Assembly (NCBI RefSeq): GCF_000715075.1
Contig: NC_134082.1
Location: forward strand, 103,828,399-103,892,398
Length of the DNA: 64,000 nt
Source: Nicotiana tabacum
Taxonomy: Eukaryota; Streptophyta; Magnoliopsida; Solanales; Solanaceae
Reading direction: 5' to 3'
The notes beneath the pieces were generated by a model. It worked only from the letters and a program-made list of their open reading frames with translations. It was not told the origin of the DNA and did not search any database. A program made the translations under genes and the position numbers. Below, in pieces: positions 1-11,396 of the stretch. Each line of letters starts with the position of its first letter. Position 1 is the stretch's first letter.

Positions 1-495
1 TTTAATTCGTAATTTGATTAGATTGATGTATAAAATGGCTTTTTATGTTTGTGATTGACTTCTGTCGCAACACTTTCTGAGCCGAGGGAAGGAAAAAAAA
101 AGCAATTGGTCAATTAGATTCTCATACAGATATATACAAAGCAAAACTATTTTTTTATTTTCTTGGCAAACAAATAAAAACTATCTTAAGTAATTATTTA
201 AATTAAAATATAAATTATTTTTTGTTTGCATTACTTATGAATCAAATATATTGTAGTAATTAGCTCCTTTTATAATGTTAACAGCTTTAAGGATATTTTG
301 TCTTTTTAATAGAAAAAAGTTCTTACCAGCACTTGTTTGCCAAACACTTCAACAACTTTTTTAAGCTTCAGCACTTTTATCCAGACAGGTAACTGCTTAT
401 TTATAAAATAAATTTCAGCACTTAAAAGCTACTTTTCTCAAGCCAATCCAAATGGGCTCTACATAGACTCTAATAAAAAGGAGAAATATGTGCCA
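1..495. other. AT-rich flank with possible MITE remnant
   Basis: No gene is seen. The stretch is AT-rich. Around 240-465 the text resembles the edge of a small DNA transposon (repeated 'cagcactt' words, ending near 'aagccaatccaaatgggct'), but I could not pair terminal inverted repeats, so this is only a possibility. The last five bases, tgcca (491-495), are one side of the target-site duplication of the copia element that follows. Confidence 0.3.
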
Positions 496-1060
496 TGTTA
501 TAAATATATTATATTATGGATGTTCATTTAGTACTCCGTTGTAAATAAGCTTCCTGAAGAAGCTTATCCATATGGGACTCCACCGTAAATATGTTTATCT
601 ATTTAAGTACTATATTGGAAATAAGCTTCCTGAAGAAGCTTATCACTTCGGTACCCGGTTATGGATAAACATTACCCTAGGTAGAAGATTATCCATACCG
701 GGTATAATAAGCTTATCCATTCAGTATTCCGTTATGGATAAACATTGCTCTCAGTAGAAGATTATCCATATCTGGTATAGTAGTAGCTTACACAGCATCT
801 TGCAGTAGCAGCTTACACAGCAACTTGCAGTAGCAGCTTACACAGCAGCTTGTGTAGCAGCTTACACAACAGCTTACACAGCAGCTTGTGTAGCAGCTTA
901 CACAGCAGATTGCGTAGCAGCTTACACAACAGCTTCCTTTCTTCTATAAATAGAAGAGATTTCAGTTCATTATGGACATGAATTTGAATTCGAATAATAT
1001 ATCAGTTTCTCTCTCTACTTGTCTTTGATTTCTTTACTTTAAAGTCTTTATTTTATAACA
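496..1060 (+). repeat. 5' LTR of the copia element
   Basis: It matches the 3' LTR (5567-6096) almost base for base outside a short-repeat tract. The tract at about 775-935 is built from the words 'agcttacacagcagcttg', with more copies here than in the 3' LTR, which explains 565 against 530 bp. A TATA box follows the tract. The paired motif 'gcttcctgaagaagcttatc' occurs twice near the start (about 550 and 611). Confidence 0.9.
945..952 (+). promoter_or_regulatory. LTR TATA box
   Basis: TATAAATA sits directly after the CAGCTT-type repeats and about 115 bp before the LTR end, where a copia U3 promoter is expected. The same octamer is at 5981-5988 in the 3' LTR. The short repeats just upstream would lie in the enhancer part of U3 (inference). 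Confidence 0.6.
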
Positions 1061-1078
1061 CGTTATCAGCACGAGACT
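1061..1078 (+). other. Candidate primer-binding site of the copia element
   Basis: The sequence right after the LTR is cgttatcagcacgagac. It carries 'tatcag' but is not the classical tggtatcagagc complement of initiator tRNA-Met. Some copia elements prime on an internal tRNA fragment; that reading is possible here but unproven. Confidence 0.45.
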
Positions 1079-1137
1079 TTGCCATCTCAAGCAATATTTT
1101 GAAAGTATCTGAGGTAAGAACTTTCTTTTCCTAAATA

Positions 1138-2148
1138 ATGTCAACTCTTTCTAAACTTGAATTTGTAGCCCTGGATATATCGGACAAAAGATACATGTCT
1201 TGGGTGCTTGATGCTGAAATTCATCTTGATGCGATGGGTCTGGCAGACACCATCAAAGACAAAAATCAGGCATCAAACCAAGACCGTGCCAAAGCAATGA
1301 TATTCCTACGCCATCACCTTGATGAGGGCCTGAAAATGGAAAATCTTAATGTTAAAGATCCAGTCATACTTTGGAATAATTTGAAAGATAGATATGACCA
1401 TCTGAAGATAGTCGTTCTTCAACAGGCACGATATGATTGGACTCATCTAAGGCTACAAGATTTTAAATCTATCAGTGAGTATAATTCTGCTATGTTCAGA
1501 ATTATTTCCCAATTGAAGTTATGTGGTAATAATATTACTGATCATGATATGTTGGAGAAAACTTTCACCACTTTTCATGCCTCGAATATGCTCCTGCAGC
1601 AGCAATATCGAGAGATGGGATTTAAAAAGTATTCTGAACTTATCTCACATCTTCTTATAGCCGAGCAACATAATGGGCTATTAATGAAAAATCATGAAAG
1701 CCGACCTACTGGTTCTTGTCCATTCCCTGAAGTGAATGAGACGAACTTCCACCAGGCTAAACGTGGAAAAGGTCGTGGTCCCAGTCGTGGTCATGGTCGT
1801 GGTCGGGAAAGAAACTCTAATCGTGGTAATAATAATGCACCAAAGAACACTCCTCACCACCAGCAGTGGAAAAGGAAGGAACAAAAGCATGAAGCGGTGC
1901 AAGCACCAAATGCAGAAAATGCATGCTATAGATGTGGAGAAAAAGGGCACCGGTCACGTACCTGTCGTACGCCAAAGCACCTGGTTGAGCTTTATCAAGC
2001 CTCCCTAAAGAAGACCGAGAAAAATGCTGAAGCAAATTTTATTTCTGAAGATAATTTAGACTTCATGCATTTGGATGTAACTGGTTACCTTGCACTCTCA
2101 GAAGGAGAAACAAGTTATGTAATCAGTGGTGAATCTATAGAAATGTAA
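1138..2148 (+). CDS. Copia Gag polyprotein (nucleocapsid-type zinc knuckle)
   Basis: A 336-residue ORF starts 77 bp after the LTR. The first 200 residues look like the plant copia Gag domain (UBN2/DUF4219 type: W at 22, the 'FLRHHL' segment, LWNNLKDRYDH about 80-90, and the LRLQDFKSISEYNS region about 104-117). Next comes an Arg/Gly-rich RNA-binding stretch (about 208-235, repeated GRG). A single CCHC knuckle follows at about 262-275, C-x2-C-x4-H-x4-C (CYRCGEKGHRSRTC). It ends in an acidic tail and its own stop, so gag is separate from pol in this copy. Gag packages element RNA in cytoplasmic particles. It is the only complete ORF of this element; the start is the first ATG after the leader and gives the family's usual N terminus. 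Confidence 0.85.
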   Translation: MSTLSKLEFVALDISDKRYMSWVLDAEIHLDAMGLADTIKDKNQASNQDRAKAMIFLRHHLDEGLKMENLNVKDPVILWNNLKDRYDHLKIVVLQQARYDWTHLRLQDFKSISEYNSAMFRIISQLKLCGNNITDHDMLEKTFTTFHASNMLLQQQYREMGFKKYSELISHLLIAEQHNGLLMKNHESRPTGSCPFPEVNETNFHQAKRGKGRGPSRGHGRGRERNSNRGNNNAPKNTPHHQQWKRKEQKHEAVQAPNAENACYRCGEKGHRSRTCRTPKHLVELYQASLKKTEKNAEANFISEDNLDFMHLDVTGYLALSEGETSYVISGESIEM

Positions 2149-3399
2149 ATATTTTAATTTTTGTTGTTTGTAATAGATAGTATGGTTATGTAATTGTTGT
2201 ACATAAAGAAAAAATTATGATTTGATAATGATGTTTACTATAATATATCTTATTTATTTCATTTTGAAGAATATGGATAATATTATTAGATCAACTTAAA
2301 CTCTAGCAGAGTTTGCAAGAAATATACAACTACCAGAAGTAGTTATATTTCATATATCTCATTGTAATTATATTTTGTTAACCACCAGAAGTGGTATATG
2401 TCTATGATCACCAAAAGTGATAATTTAGGCTTTCTATGGTTACAATTGAAGATAAGCTACATAAATATTCTCTATATTAAATGCACGCCTCGATTTTCTC
2501 CTGAAGTAGTAAATATTTTAAAAGAGATTGAGGCATCACAATTTGATGTGATTAATGCGCATTCAGATAATTATGTTCGATTTCTTGAAGGATGAGAACT
2601 TTGGATAATATTAATCCATTCCCTGAAGTGAATGTGACAATATTAATAAATCGGGTAAATATGAACGCACTCTTGATGTGAATATATCACAATTCACCTT
2701 CTTAAGAGGTAATATAATTGAGAGAATATATACTCAATATTTCGTATTTTAAATTTGCTCCTGAAGAAGTAACACAATTGAAATTGCCTCCTGAAGTAGG
2801 AAAATATTATGAAGAAGAGTTTTCTTGTGCTTAAACAATTGTTTTACATTGTTTATTTGATTGTGATTTTCTCTCATGATACCAAAAGTGTATGAGAAAT
2901 ATTTGATAGTACAAAATGTATCAACAACTCCTGAAGAGCTAAATGTTTGCCTAAAGAATACATGACACCAGTAGTGCCAGATAAATATTAGATTGTGGAT
3001 AATAAATGAAGGCTCTCGAAGAGCTTATATACAAATATGTCATTCATATTATATGATTATGGTCAAAACATATGTTGTAGTAAACCTGAAGTTTACTAAT
3101 ACAATGGCTATCATATTGAGACTACAAATGATTGGAAGATTGATAATCTTCATGTTTCCACAATCATAGGGGGTAAAATAATATGTATGTGAGAAGTTAC
3201 CCACCTTATTCTTTAATTTGTACTATATCATGTATCACAATAAACTAGAAGTTTACTAAAACAAAAGTTTATGCCATAGTAAACCAGAAATTTACTAAGA
3301 GATAGCACATGACATGATAAACTTGAAGTTTTCATTTGCCATTTTTAAATGAGCTATTTGAGAATTCAGATAAGCATATACTAAAGAACTAGAAGATCC
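2149..3399 (+). pseudogene. Decayed gag-pol spacer and protease region
   Basis: No ORF longer than about 65 codons is present. The text is rich in repeated words such as 'ccagaagtgg', 'cctgaagtag' and 'aaactagaagtttac', which give it a stuttering look. In this position a copia element has its aspartic protease and the zinc part of integrase; I could not recognise the protease active site. The 65-codon ORF at 2398-2595 has no recognisable domain and is probably chance. Confidence 0.45.
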
Positions 3400-4375
3400 T
3401 TCAGGAATTCTCATGTGTTGCTTGCTCTCATAATGAATTGATTATACCGGCTAAAGTTGGGACTAAGACCCCTGATTCTGAAATATATAAAAGGTGAATA
3501 TGGGCCCGTTCACCTATCATGTAAACCACTTATAGGTGCATATATGAGATGGTTACATGTGTAATTATTATCAACCTGCAGTTTGGCATTTGGAATTGCT
3601 TTTCTCGATTAAGAGCATAATTTTCAGATTATGAAATCAAGACAGTTCATCTTGATAGTGCTGGTTTATATCCAAGCTAGTTTAGCATTGAACACCTCCT
3701 ATTAATGGCTAAACCATTGCTTATGAGAACAAAGCTTCATGTATTGGTCTAAGATTTTCTAAATTGCATATAACAACACTTGTATGCATCAGATCAACAA
3801 TATATGATAAGTCCTCCCTTCACAATTGGTTTAGGATCAGAAACCAAATATTTTTACTATCTTTTGTTGTGTGGTATATGATTAATTTCTCTACCATAAT
3901 ACACAAAGATATATTTTCCAAAGATGATTGGGGATATATGTTAGTTTTTATAACATTTGAGGGATGGAATAAACAGTTGAAAAATATATTATATGAATCG
4001 AATTATCATGATCCTCACTTAGAAGATAATTCAAGTCGAATGCCAGAAGCATTTGCTGATCCAAAATTAAATATCATATTTCAGCTGCAAATGCTCCTAT
4101 TAAAATTAAAGTCCCTGAAGGATAGAGTTTACTATACGCATGAAGCGTGGTAGACCAATCGGTTCCAAAGGTAACAATCCTTCAAAAATAGTAGGAGCTA
4201 ATGATCAAAATGATCATAATGAGGAGGAAATATGCTCTAGAAGAGCCCACGACATAACATTTCATGAAACTCCCGAAAAAGTTCAGGTACCTGGAAATAA
4301 AGAAAGTGATGAGACCTCCACAAGTTATGTCGCTTCGGAACTGACACAAAATGATCGTCGACGATATATTTGATA
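3400..4375 (+). pseudogene. Copia integrase relic and integrase-RT linker
   Basis: Translated pieces in shifting frames match the plant copia integrase: a segment with IKTVHLDSAG at about 3636-3665 (second catalytic Asp region), 'KPLLMRTKLHVLV' at about 3711-3750, then the C-terminal part reaching 'MPEAFADPK' (about 4040-4066) and the linker motif KRGRPIGSKGNNPSK (about 4142-4186). Stops occur throughout, and the third catalytic residue (the E helix) appears to be missing. The linker runs into a short piece that would precede reverse transcriptase (to about 4375). It is dead, recognisable only by fragments. Confidence 0.7.
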
Positions 4376-4559
4376 CAATATAGTGTACAATATTATAAAA
4401 GATTGTGAGGGTCGGACCAGCAGTCCAGACACTTGAAGATGTCATACCATTTAGATACAAGTCTTAACCTATATGACTTATTTGGCTAAATCTATATGAA
4501 GATCCTTGAAGGATTGAAAATGCCTGAAGCATATAATTCAAAGTCTTGAGAAATGTACT

Positions 4560-5357
4560 CGATCAAATTATAAAGATCTTTGTACGGTTTAAAGCAATCT
4601 GTGCGCGTGTGGTATAATCACCTCAGTAAATATTTGCTGAAAGAAAGTTACATAAATTATGTTATTTGTCCATGTATTTTTATAAAGAAAATGTCATCAA
4701 AATTTGTTACACTTGCTGTTTATGTTGGTGACATAAATCTTATTGGAACTCCGGAAGAGCTCCAAGAGGGTCTTAAAAATACTTTTACATGGACAAAGTG
4801 TACCCATTAAGTACACCAAAGAATATTCAATCACTTGACGTGAATAAGGATCCGTTCCAACCTCTAGAAGAGGATGAGGAGCTCCTTGGTCCTGAAATAC
4901 TCTATCTCGGTGTAGATGGTGCACTTATTTATCTTGCTAATGCTAACAAAAGTGGTGCAGATCGTATTGGTAATGCAGATGCAGGTTATTTATCTGATAC
5001 CCATAAAGCTCGATTTCAAACCGGCAAGCAGGGAGTGCATATGATTGAGATCAGTGATTCATTCGAGAAACATGTGGGTTGGAAAAAAAAACCACAATAT
5101 TATACGGAGACAATGTTTCATGTATAGCCCTATTAAAGGGAGGATTTATAAAAGGAGATAGAACGAAGCACATTTCACCAAAGTTATTCTACACACACGA
5201 TCTTCAGAAAAATGGTGACATTGATGTGCAACAAATCCGTTCAAGTGATAATCCAGCAGATTTATCCACTAAATCTTTGCCAACTTCAACTTTTGAGAAG
5301 ATGGTATACAAGATTGGAATGTGGATACTCAAATATTTGAAACAAGGTTTTCATTAG
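4560..5357 (+). pseudogene. Copia reverse transcriptase-RNase H relic
   Basis: The RT palm motif YGLKQS..VWYN appears at about 4580-4620, followed by the catalytic box, which reads YVGD where functional copies have YVDD (about 4721-4732): one catalytic Asp is lost. Soon afterwards the text jumps (about 4785-4800) to the post-RT segment (DEELLGPE, ALIYLANANKS) and again (about 4945-4965) to the RNase H part (ADAGYLSD), skipping conserved stretches, so there are at least two internal deletions. The RNase H C terminus is better kept at 5079-5357: YGDN, KGDRTKHI, DIDVQQIRSSDNPADLSTKSLP. Several frames are needed to read it. Confidence 0.8.
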
Positions 5358-5380
5358 GAGGAGTAAAATACGCGATGCAC

Positions 5381-5536
5381 TCTTTTTCCCTTACTAAGGT
5401 TTTTTCCCATGGGGTTTTCCTTATAAGGTTTTTAATGAGGCACCTAGCAATGCGTATTACTAAATATGTGTACTCTTTTTTCTTCACTAGGATTTTTTCC
5501 CACGTGGTTTTTCCTAGTAAGGTTTTAATAAGACAC
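5381..5536 (+). repeat. Duplicated 3' UTR motif of the copia element
   Basis: Two diverged copies of a T-rich word, 'ttttttcccatggggttttcc ' type at about 5399-5435 and 'ttttttcccacgtggttttt' type at about 5490-5525, each followed by '(a)gtaaggtttttaat(a/g)agrca'. They lie between RNase H and the polypurine tract. Role unknown; the position suggests a 3' untranslated RNA element. Confidence 0.5.
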
Positions 5537-5557
5537 ATTATCTTTTAATGAACATCC

Positions 5558-5566
5558 AAGGGGGAG
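5558..5566 (+). other. Polypurine tract
   Basis: aagggggag abuts the TG start of the 3' LTR, the usual primer site for plus-strand DNA synthesis. Confidence 0.8.
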
Positions 5567-6096
5567 TGTTATAAATATATTATATTATGGATGTTCATTT
5601 AGTATTCCGTTGTAAATAAGCTTCCTGAAGAAGCTTATCCATATGTGACTCCACCGTAAATATGTTTATCTATTTAAGTACTCTATTGGAAATAAGTTTC
5701 CTGAAGAAGCTTATCACTTCGGTACCCGGTTATGGATAAATATTACATTAGGTAGAAGATTATCCATACCGGGTATAATAAGCTTATCCATTCAGTACTC
5801 CATTATGGATAAACATTGCTCTCAGTAGAAGATTATCCATATCTGGTATAGTAGCAGCTTACACAGCAGCTTGCAGTAGCAGCTTACACAGCAACTTGCA
5901 GTAGCAGCTTACACAGCAGCTTGTAGTAGCAGCTTACACAGCAACTTGCGTAGCAGCTTACACAACAGCTTCCTTTCTTCTATAAATAGAAGAGATTTCA
6001 GTTCATTATGGACATGAATTTGAATTCGAATAATATATCAGTTTCTCTCTCTACTTGTTTTTGATTTCTTTACTTTAAAGTCTTTATTTTATAACA
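5567..6096 (+). repeat. 3' LTR of the copia element
   Basis: 530 bp, aligned end to end with 496-1060. It carries fewer copies of the CAGCTTACACAGCAGCTTG-type words (about 5850-5970) and a few single-base differences. TATAAATA is at 5981-5988. Confidence 0.9.
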
Positions 6097-6264
6097 TGAC
6101 ACGTATTTTCTGCCGTTTTTTTTCTCCTGATTGATTTCTATTATCCCAATTCTCAACCGATGGGCATCCACATCCAACCATTGCGGGTCCCATCATCTTC
6201 GCCGGTCCCCATAAAGGTAAACCAACTCCTTTCTTTTGTCCTGACTTCCTTAATATATCTATCT

Positions 6265-6945
6265 TAGGGGTGTTCATAAAAATCAGAAAAATCGAATCAA
6301 ACCGAAAATCAAATCAAACCGAACAAAAAAATTATTACTTTTTGGTTTGGTTTGGTTTTGATTTTGAAATTTAAAAATCGATCAAATTTGCTTTGGTTTT
6401 AATAAAAAAAAAACCCGAACCAAATCGAATATAGGAGTAAATATTTTAAATTTAGAATTACACATATATATATGTATACTTTTATACAAAGTTTCAAAAA
6501 ATATATAGTAAATGTTAATCGTTTGCACTTTTAGTACAGTTCTTTACCTTTACATTCTAGTTTGATTGGTAGTTTTCTTTTGTTAAATGTAAGAATCTAT
6601 TTCATGTTAAAAATAATATATTTTTAATTGAGTCCTTAAATTATTCATCACTATTTGATTCAATTATCATCAATATATCTTGGTAAATAATAGATTTCTC
6701 AAAGGGCAATTGATTTGATAATGTTACGTTAAAAATGTGGTCGCCGAAATATGTGTTTGGCAGTGTATGTCTTACATTTAAGAAAAAACCGACAAATAAT
6801 CGGAAAAAACGAAAAACCGACATAAATCGAATCAAGAAAAAACCGACTTAATTGGTTTGGTTCTAATATTTGAAAAACCGACTTACTTGGTTTGGTTTCT
6901 TTTTAGGGAAAAACCGATCCAAACCGAACCATGAACATCCCTGTA
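6265..6945. mobile_element. hAT-like MITE
   Basis: The left end taggggtgttcat (6265) matches the reverse complement of the right end, tacagggatgttcat (to 6945), with a 2-base length difference. Eight-base flanks atctatct (6257-6264) and atctacct (6946-6953) agree at 7 of 8 positions, the duplication size of hAT elements. Both arms carry subterminal runs of 'aaccgaa' or 'ttcggttt' words (for example 6298-6360 and 6785-6930), and the core is AT-rich with no coding capacity. It is therefore a non-autonomous element about 680 bp long. Confidence 0.75.
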
Positions 6946-6953
6946 ATCTACCT

Positions 6954-7949
6954 AATAAAAGTTCCTAACAGCATTTACCAATCCTCTATTAGTTTCTGTG
7001 CAGGAGTTCAATAGTACAAGGAGTAACTCCACAAGCTTTTGCTGAGAATATCGTCTTTTGCTATAATTGAGGGCCTTGATTCATGGCTTAAGGAGGAAAT
7101 TCTTGATATTCTTTTTATGAGGAGGTAAATTTCTATTGATTTAGGGATTTTTTTTTTAAATCTTCTTTTTGTTCTTCAAAGTTTTTGATGTAGGCTATAT
7201 CGTATAGTTAAAGATTTTGTATAGAAGTTAATACCCATTTTTCATTTTATTATTATTGCTTCACTAATTAAAGTTAGTTTTAAGATTTCATTTTGAAGAT
7301 ATATTTTATTTATATCATAAATTAAAAGTATTTATTAATTTTTTTTAACACATGTATATGAAGGTGTAAAAAGTGTCTGGGAAGTTTGTAAATAAGGGAC
7401 GCTGCACTGGCACATGAGGAAGCAACATGCTTGCCATTTCTAGTTTACCATTATTCACATATTTCAATTAGTCTTTTTATGTTTTAGTTATTTCACTTTA
7501 TCTCAATGAGTTTGCACTGGATGTTATCTTAGAATAATTGTGGATGTATTCGTATCTGATTTTGTATGTATTTTGGTATTACGTTTCTCTTTATTTTTGC
7601 GATGTTTTAAATTTACATAAGCTAATTTTAAAAAAAATGAATAGACATGTAATTAATAACCAACTATTTAACTACAGATTTGAATAGTGCGATTACGAAG
7701 CATTAGATCTATATGTAATTTCTCACAAATTATTTTAATCTTTAAATATTCATATATTTTAGGACAATCACATTTTCGTCAAAAATATCTTCTTCTTTTT
7801 TTATTATCTATGGAATGTAAATCATATTGCTACATTTCCATTCGTTAAAAATTGAAATTATTTAGTGAGAAAAAATTATTTCTCCAGAAATGGCTTTCAT
7901 ATTAATAATATAAATATATTTTAACTAAAAATTAACTTAATATTTAATG
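6954..7949. other. AT-rich spacer with one exon-like island
   Basis: No gene is recognised. At 7004-7124 a short island is bounded by an acceptor-like 'ctgtgcag' and a donor-like 'gaggtaaat'. Its second half reads without stops as about 25 residues (IIEGLDSWLKEEILDILFM), but the first half is in another frame. It could be an orphan exon or chance. The rest is featureless AT-rich DNA. Confidence 0.3.
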
Positions 7950-8537
7950 AAATTTATAATTGTCACTAATTAAGCCAACTTATAGTGACAAATTAGTCTT
8001 ATCACTAATAGTAAATTTGTCGAGACACAAAAATAATTTCAACTACGAAATTGTTGCCTTCTCGGACAAACAAATTTGTCGCTAACTTATCTATTTAGAG
8101 ACAAATATTTACTTTTGTACATAAAGCGCAACCATTTATCGACAAAATCACATTCTTTTAACTACAAATTATGCATAGCTTTAAATACAATCAACATCGT
8201 CACTAATTAAAATGATAATTAGTGACAAGTTAGGTTCGTCAGTATTAAAGACCTTTTTAGCGACGATAAAATACTTTTAACTACAAAATCTTTACAGTTT
8301 TTATGACAAACAAGTTCGTCATAAATACTAGGTATTTGGAGACGAAAAAAGATTTTGTAGTTAATATAACTTTATTTAGCGACGAAACACAAAGTTGTCT
8401 TTGCATATTCTTAGTGACGGTGTTTTAGGGACGAAAGTTTGACAAAAAAGATTTCGTCACGAAAAGTCTTCTGAGACGAAATATAAATTTTAGGTGACAA
8501 AATGATCTACGAACAGATAATCAAATTTGTTGTAGTG
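7950..8537 (-). mobile_element. CACTA-type transposon end fragment
   Basis: The right edge reads caaatttgttgtagtg (8522-8537), the reverse complement of a CACTACAACAAATTTG terminus typical of plant CACTA (En/Spm) elements. Inward from it lie many short subterminal words in both orientations ('gtcactaa', 'agtgacaa', 'tttcgtc', 'gacgaaa'), as expected for transposase-binding repeats. I found no matching CACTA left end and no transposase, so this is one end of a truncated or deleted copy. Confidence 0.65.
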
Positions 8538-11267
8538 CGTCATATATACATGCAAATAAAAGAAAAAATATAACCTCTACTCCATTTTGCTAGTTTCATG
8601 CATGCACAAAAAGGAAATGAAAACTATGTATTAGTCTTCTAATTCTGAATGGAATGACCCACACCGGGACTATCTATGCCCTGGCCCATCAATAATATTC
8701 TCAGCCTTGCTGCTAACTGCTGCCTTTTTCACTTTCAAAGTTTTTGAACAGTGTTTGCAGTACTTAGACTTGAGGTGCCTCCCCTCTACATGTAAAATCT
8801 CATGACTCAAGATCAATATATAAAAGGAAGAAAACACAGAAGCTAATGGTTTTAGTGTTTGTTGCTGCCAGTGCCATACTATACTAGTGTTTATGAGATA
8901 TCAATATGGAACAAGGATTGAGTTTTGTATGCTAAAATTAATGCATTTACAACTGTAGTATATATAGGGTGGAAAAGAGAACAATATGTAATTTCAATAT
9001 TGTTACGTTGTTGTATATTTTTCCTTAATTTTCCAATGAACATGAACATCAACGGTAGGAACGTGATTGTGTCCTCTCACTCCTCAGTAGTGGGAAGATT
9101 CCTGTTGAGATATAAAGAAAAGAAAAAAAGAAGAATGAATGGTTTATTTTAGGTGGTTAAGCAGCAAAATAAAGCTCACATGGCACTATCTACCTTCAAA
9201 TTGCTACTTGTCTATATATATTCGGCATGCACTTCATACCCAGCTGCAAGTTCAAGTGTGCTGTAACTCTTTATTTTTGGTACTGTACCTTAATGCATGT
9301 CCGTCTGTACAATTTGTAAGTCCTTATTTTATTTATTGTCTGGCTGGGTCACCTTTATTTTGCGATTTCATTGGTTACCTGCTACTTACTCTTCGAACCA
9401 AGGCTTATGGATTGAAACACTTAGCGTTTTTTCACCTCTATTGGGATTTGGATCTTGGATCTGAAAACTCTTAATTCATCTACGCTACACTCTTGGGTCT
9501 TATTTTATTTATTATATTAAGGACACCATATATCGTCTTGATTACCCTTTTCTAGTTGGACTCAACTTATTTATACGCTAACAACCTAACATTTTTTAGG
9601 ACAGTGTAATGTAATATGTTATAACCTTATAAGAATATGTAACTTGCCTTATTTTTTCTGGTTAACAAAATCTCACTTTTTATAAATGATTACCTATAAA
9701 TTATTTGTTGAATCATCTCATAGTACAAAAATTATTTTCATTATTAGTTTATACAAGTTAAACTCTTTTAAATTTATTCGAATTAGCCCAAGAGAGAAAA
9801 AATCTAGTCGCACCTTTGTGCCTGAGGACATTAACAGAAGACAGAACAGAAAGATCATTTCGGAAATATGCTTGGGATGAGAAAAAAGGAATGTGATTCC
9901 AGCCAAAATCACCTGGTAATTGGTTTGTGTAATGTGTGATGTCCTCGGATAACTAACCTAATTATAAACCAAATATTCACTTAATTTGTACCTATTTATT
10001 GCCACGTGTTGTCTTATTATTCAATAGTCCTGATCTTCCCATTCGCTTAGTTCTCCAAAAATACACTGTATTGCCGATGTTATAATTCCAGTCTCACTGG
10101 CCACTCCTTCCTAAACTTTTGAAGGTATATATATCTTACATCACTCTTCTAGTATTTTGGAACATCTACAGAAACTTATTTATACTTTTCTCACTTTATT
10201 CCTTTTAAAAACAATTTTGGTCATCAATTTTACCCCTCTTAGAAATTAATTTTGTGAATAGCTAAGAATTACTAAAATCTATAAAATTTATCATTACAGT
10301 TGGCATATTAAGTAACTAAAATAGACAATTAAAAACAACAACTTTACAACTCTAATTATAAAATGTTGTGAATACTTTAATACACAGTTGTCTATTTTTT
10401 AATAGCAAAAATAATCATTACGACCAAAAAAAGGTTTAGACCGAAAGGTACCCAATCGCATAATTTATTCGATCTTACATATATCTATCGCAGAATGAAA
10501 CCTTACCAGCCTGACAATTGCATTATATTTTGTATATACTTTAATATTAATTTTTATCACTCCAAGACCCTTCACGTTATGAGATGATATTATGAAAATT
10601 CAAAAAGTATTTATTATGAAAGCGTACGCTGCCCTTTTCCTTTGTGAGAAAAGAAATTAAAATTCAGTATCCCTAAGCTTTACATTATAAAACTTTATTA
10701 TTACCCTTCGGAAGCTCAAGAGCTAGCTAAAAAATGTGTATGTGTTTTGTAATAATAACTTAAAAAGTATGTTTAAGCAGTTAGACAAAAACCTTTAATT
10801 AAAGAATTTTTAGGAGAGCCCAAGTGGTACCTATGCACCTTCGTACGTACCTACAAATTTTGTACTATACTGTTTGTTTGGGAATTGGGACTGAGTGCTT
10901 GTCCTGCTTAAACAACTGTAGCATGTACTAAAGAGATTAGAGGAACTTAACTTTACAGTTTAGAGAGGCCAAAGGCCTAGGTGACCCTTCAATTTGCGGT
11001 TGCCTAATTCCAACTTGTGTGTAGGCTAAAAGCAAGATTCTTGATCACAAAATTGGGAAGATTCTTGATTCTTTTTGCAATTAATGGCAAAAAAAGAATG
11101 GAAAAAAGTAGCCTCCATGCCCTAAGGAGCTAGCTAACGAGGTACTTAACTAAACCATACAAATTTTCAAATCTCTCTTGTCCCAGACATAATTTGGTGG
11201 ACCCTAATTAGCTCAGTACCATTCCATTGCACTCTCATATGCATTTTTTTCAGTTCTCATAATCTCA
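8538..11267. other. Spacer with no recognised gene
   Basis: 2.7 kb of AT-rich DNA. The longest ORF (9139-9474, 111 codons) has a composition like random translation and no domain. A G-box-like cacgtg is at about 10002. The last 250 bp before 11268 look like a promoter and leader (see next entry), but nothing else is supported. Confidence 0.4.
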
Positions 11268-11396
11268 ATGGGGTTGGTGAAAGATTTCTTCAGATCTTCT
11301 GCTTTCTCACGGCTTTCAAAATCTCCTAGAAAGAAATCCGGTGGCGAAGCCAGGAAATTCAATAAGATTGTTCAAATTTTAAACATCTTTTGCTAG
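11268..11396 (+). pseudogene. Possible 5' end of a host gene cut by a MITE
   Basis: An ATG in a good plant context (tctcaATGGGG) opens 24 residues, MGLVKDFFRSSAFSRLSKSP and then RKKS, before the MITE at 11341 begins; the frame continues through the MITE to a stop at 11394-11396 (42 residues in all). The N-terminal piece is basic and Ser-rich, and the DNA is less AT-rich than the surroundings. No continuation is visible after the MITE at 11505. I do not recognise a family. It may be a truncated gene start or a chance ORF. Confidence 0.3.

Larger units (their letters stand above)
496..6096 (+). mobile_element. Ty1/copia LTR retrotransposon, internally decayed
   Basis: Two long terminal repeats starting TGTTATAAAT (496 and 5567) and ending TTATAACA (1060 and 6096) bound a 5.6-kb element. 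Flanking 5-mers are tgcca (491-495) and tgaca (6097-6101), a target duplication with one mismatch. A polypurine tract lies directly before the 3' LTR. The order gag, integrase relic, reverse transcriptase relic, RNase H relic is the Ty1/copia order. Gag is open (336 codons), but pol is full of stops and has lost sections, so the element cannot move on its own; it could only have been mobilised in trans. It stands alone, not nested in another recognised element. Confidence 0.9.

Noticed and set aside
1681..2035. Three ORFs overlapping gag in other frames and on the minus strand
   Set aside because: They are shadows of the Arg/Gly-rich part of gag (about 1740-2000).
7950..8537. A complete CACTA transposon
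   Set aside because: Only one terminus was found. No matching CACTA left end or transposase is visible.
9139..9474. 111-codon ORF in the low-copy region
   Set aside because: No domain, composition like chance translation, and no promoter or orthologue that I recognise.
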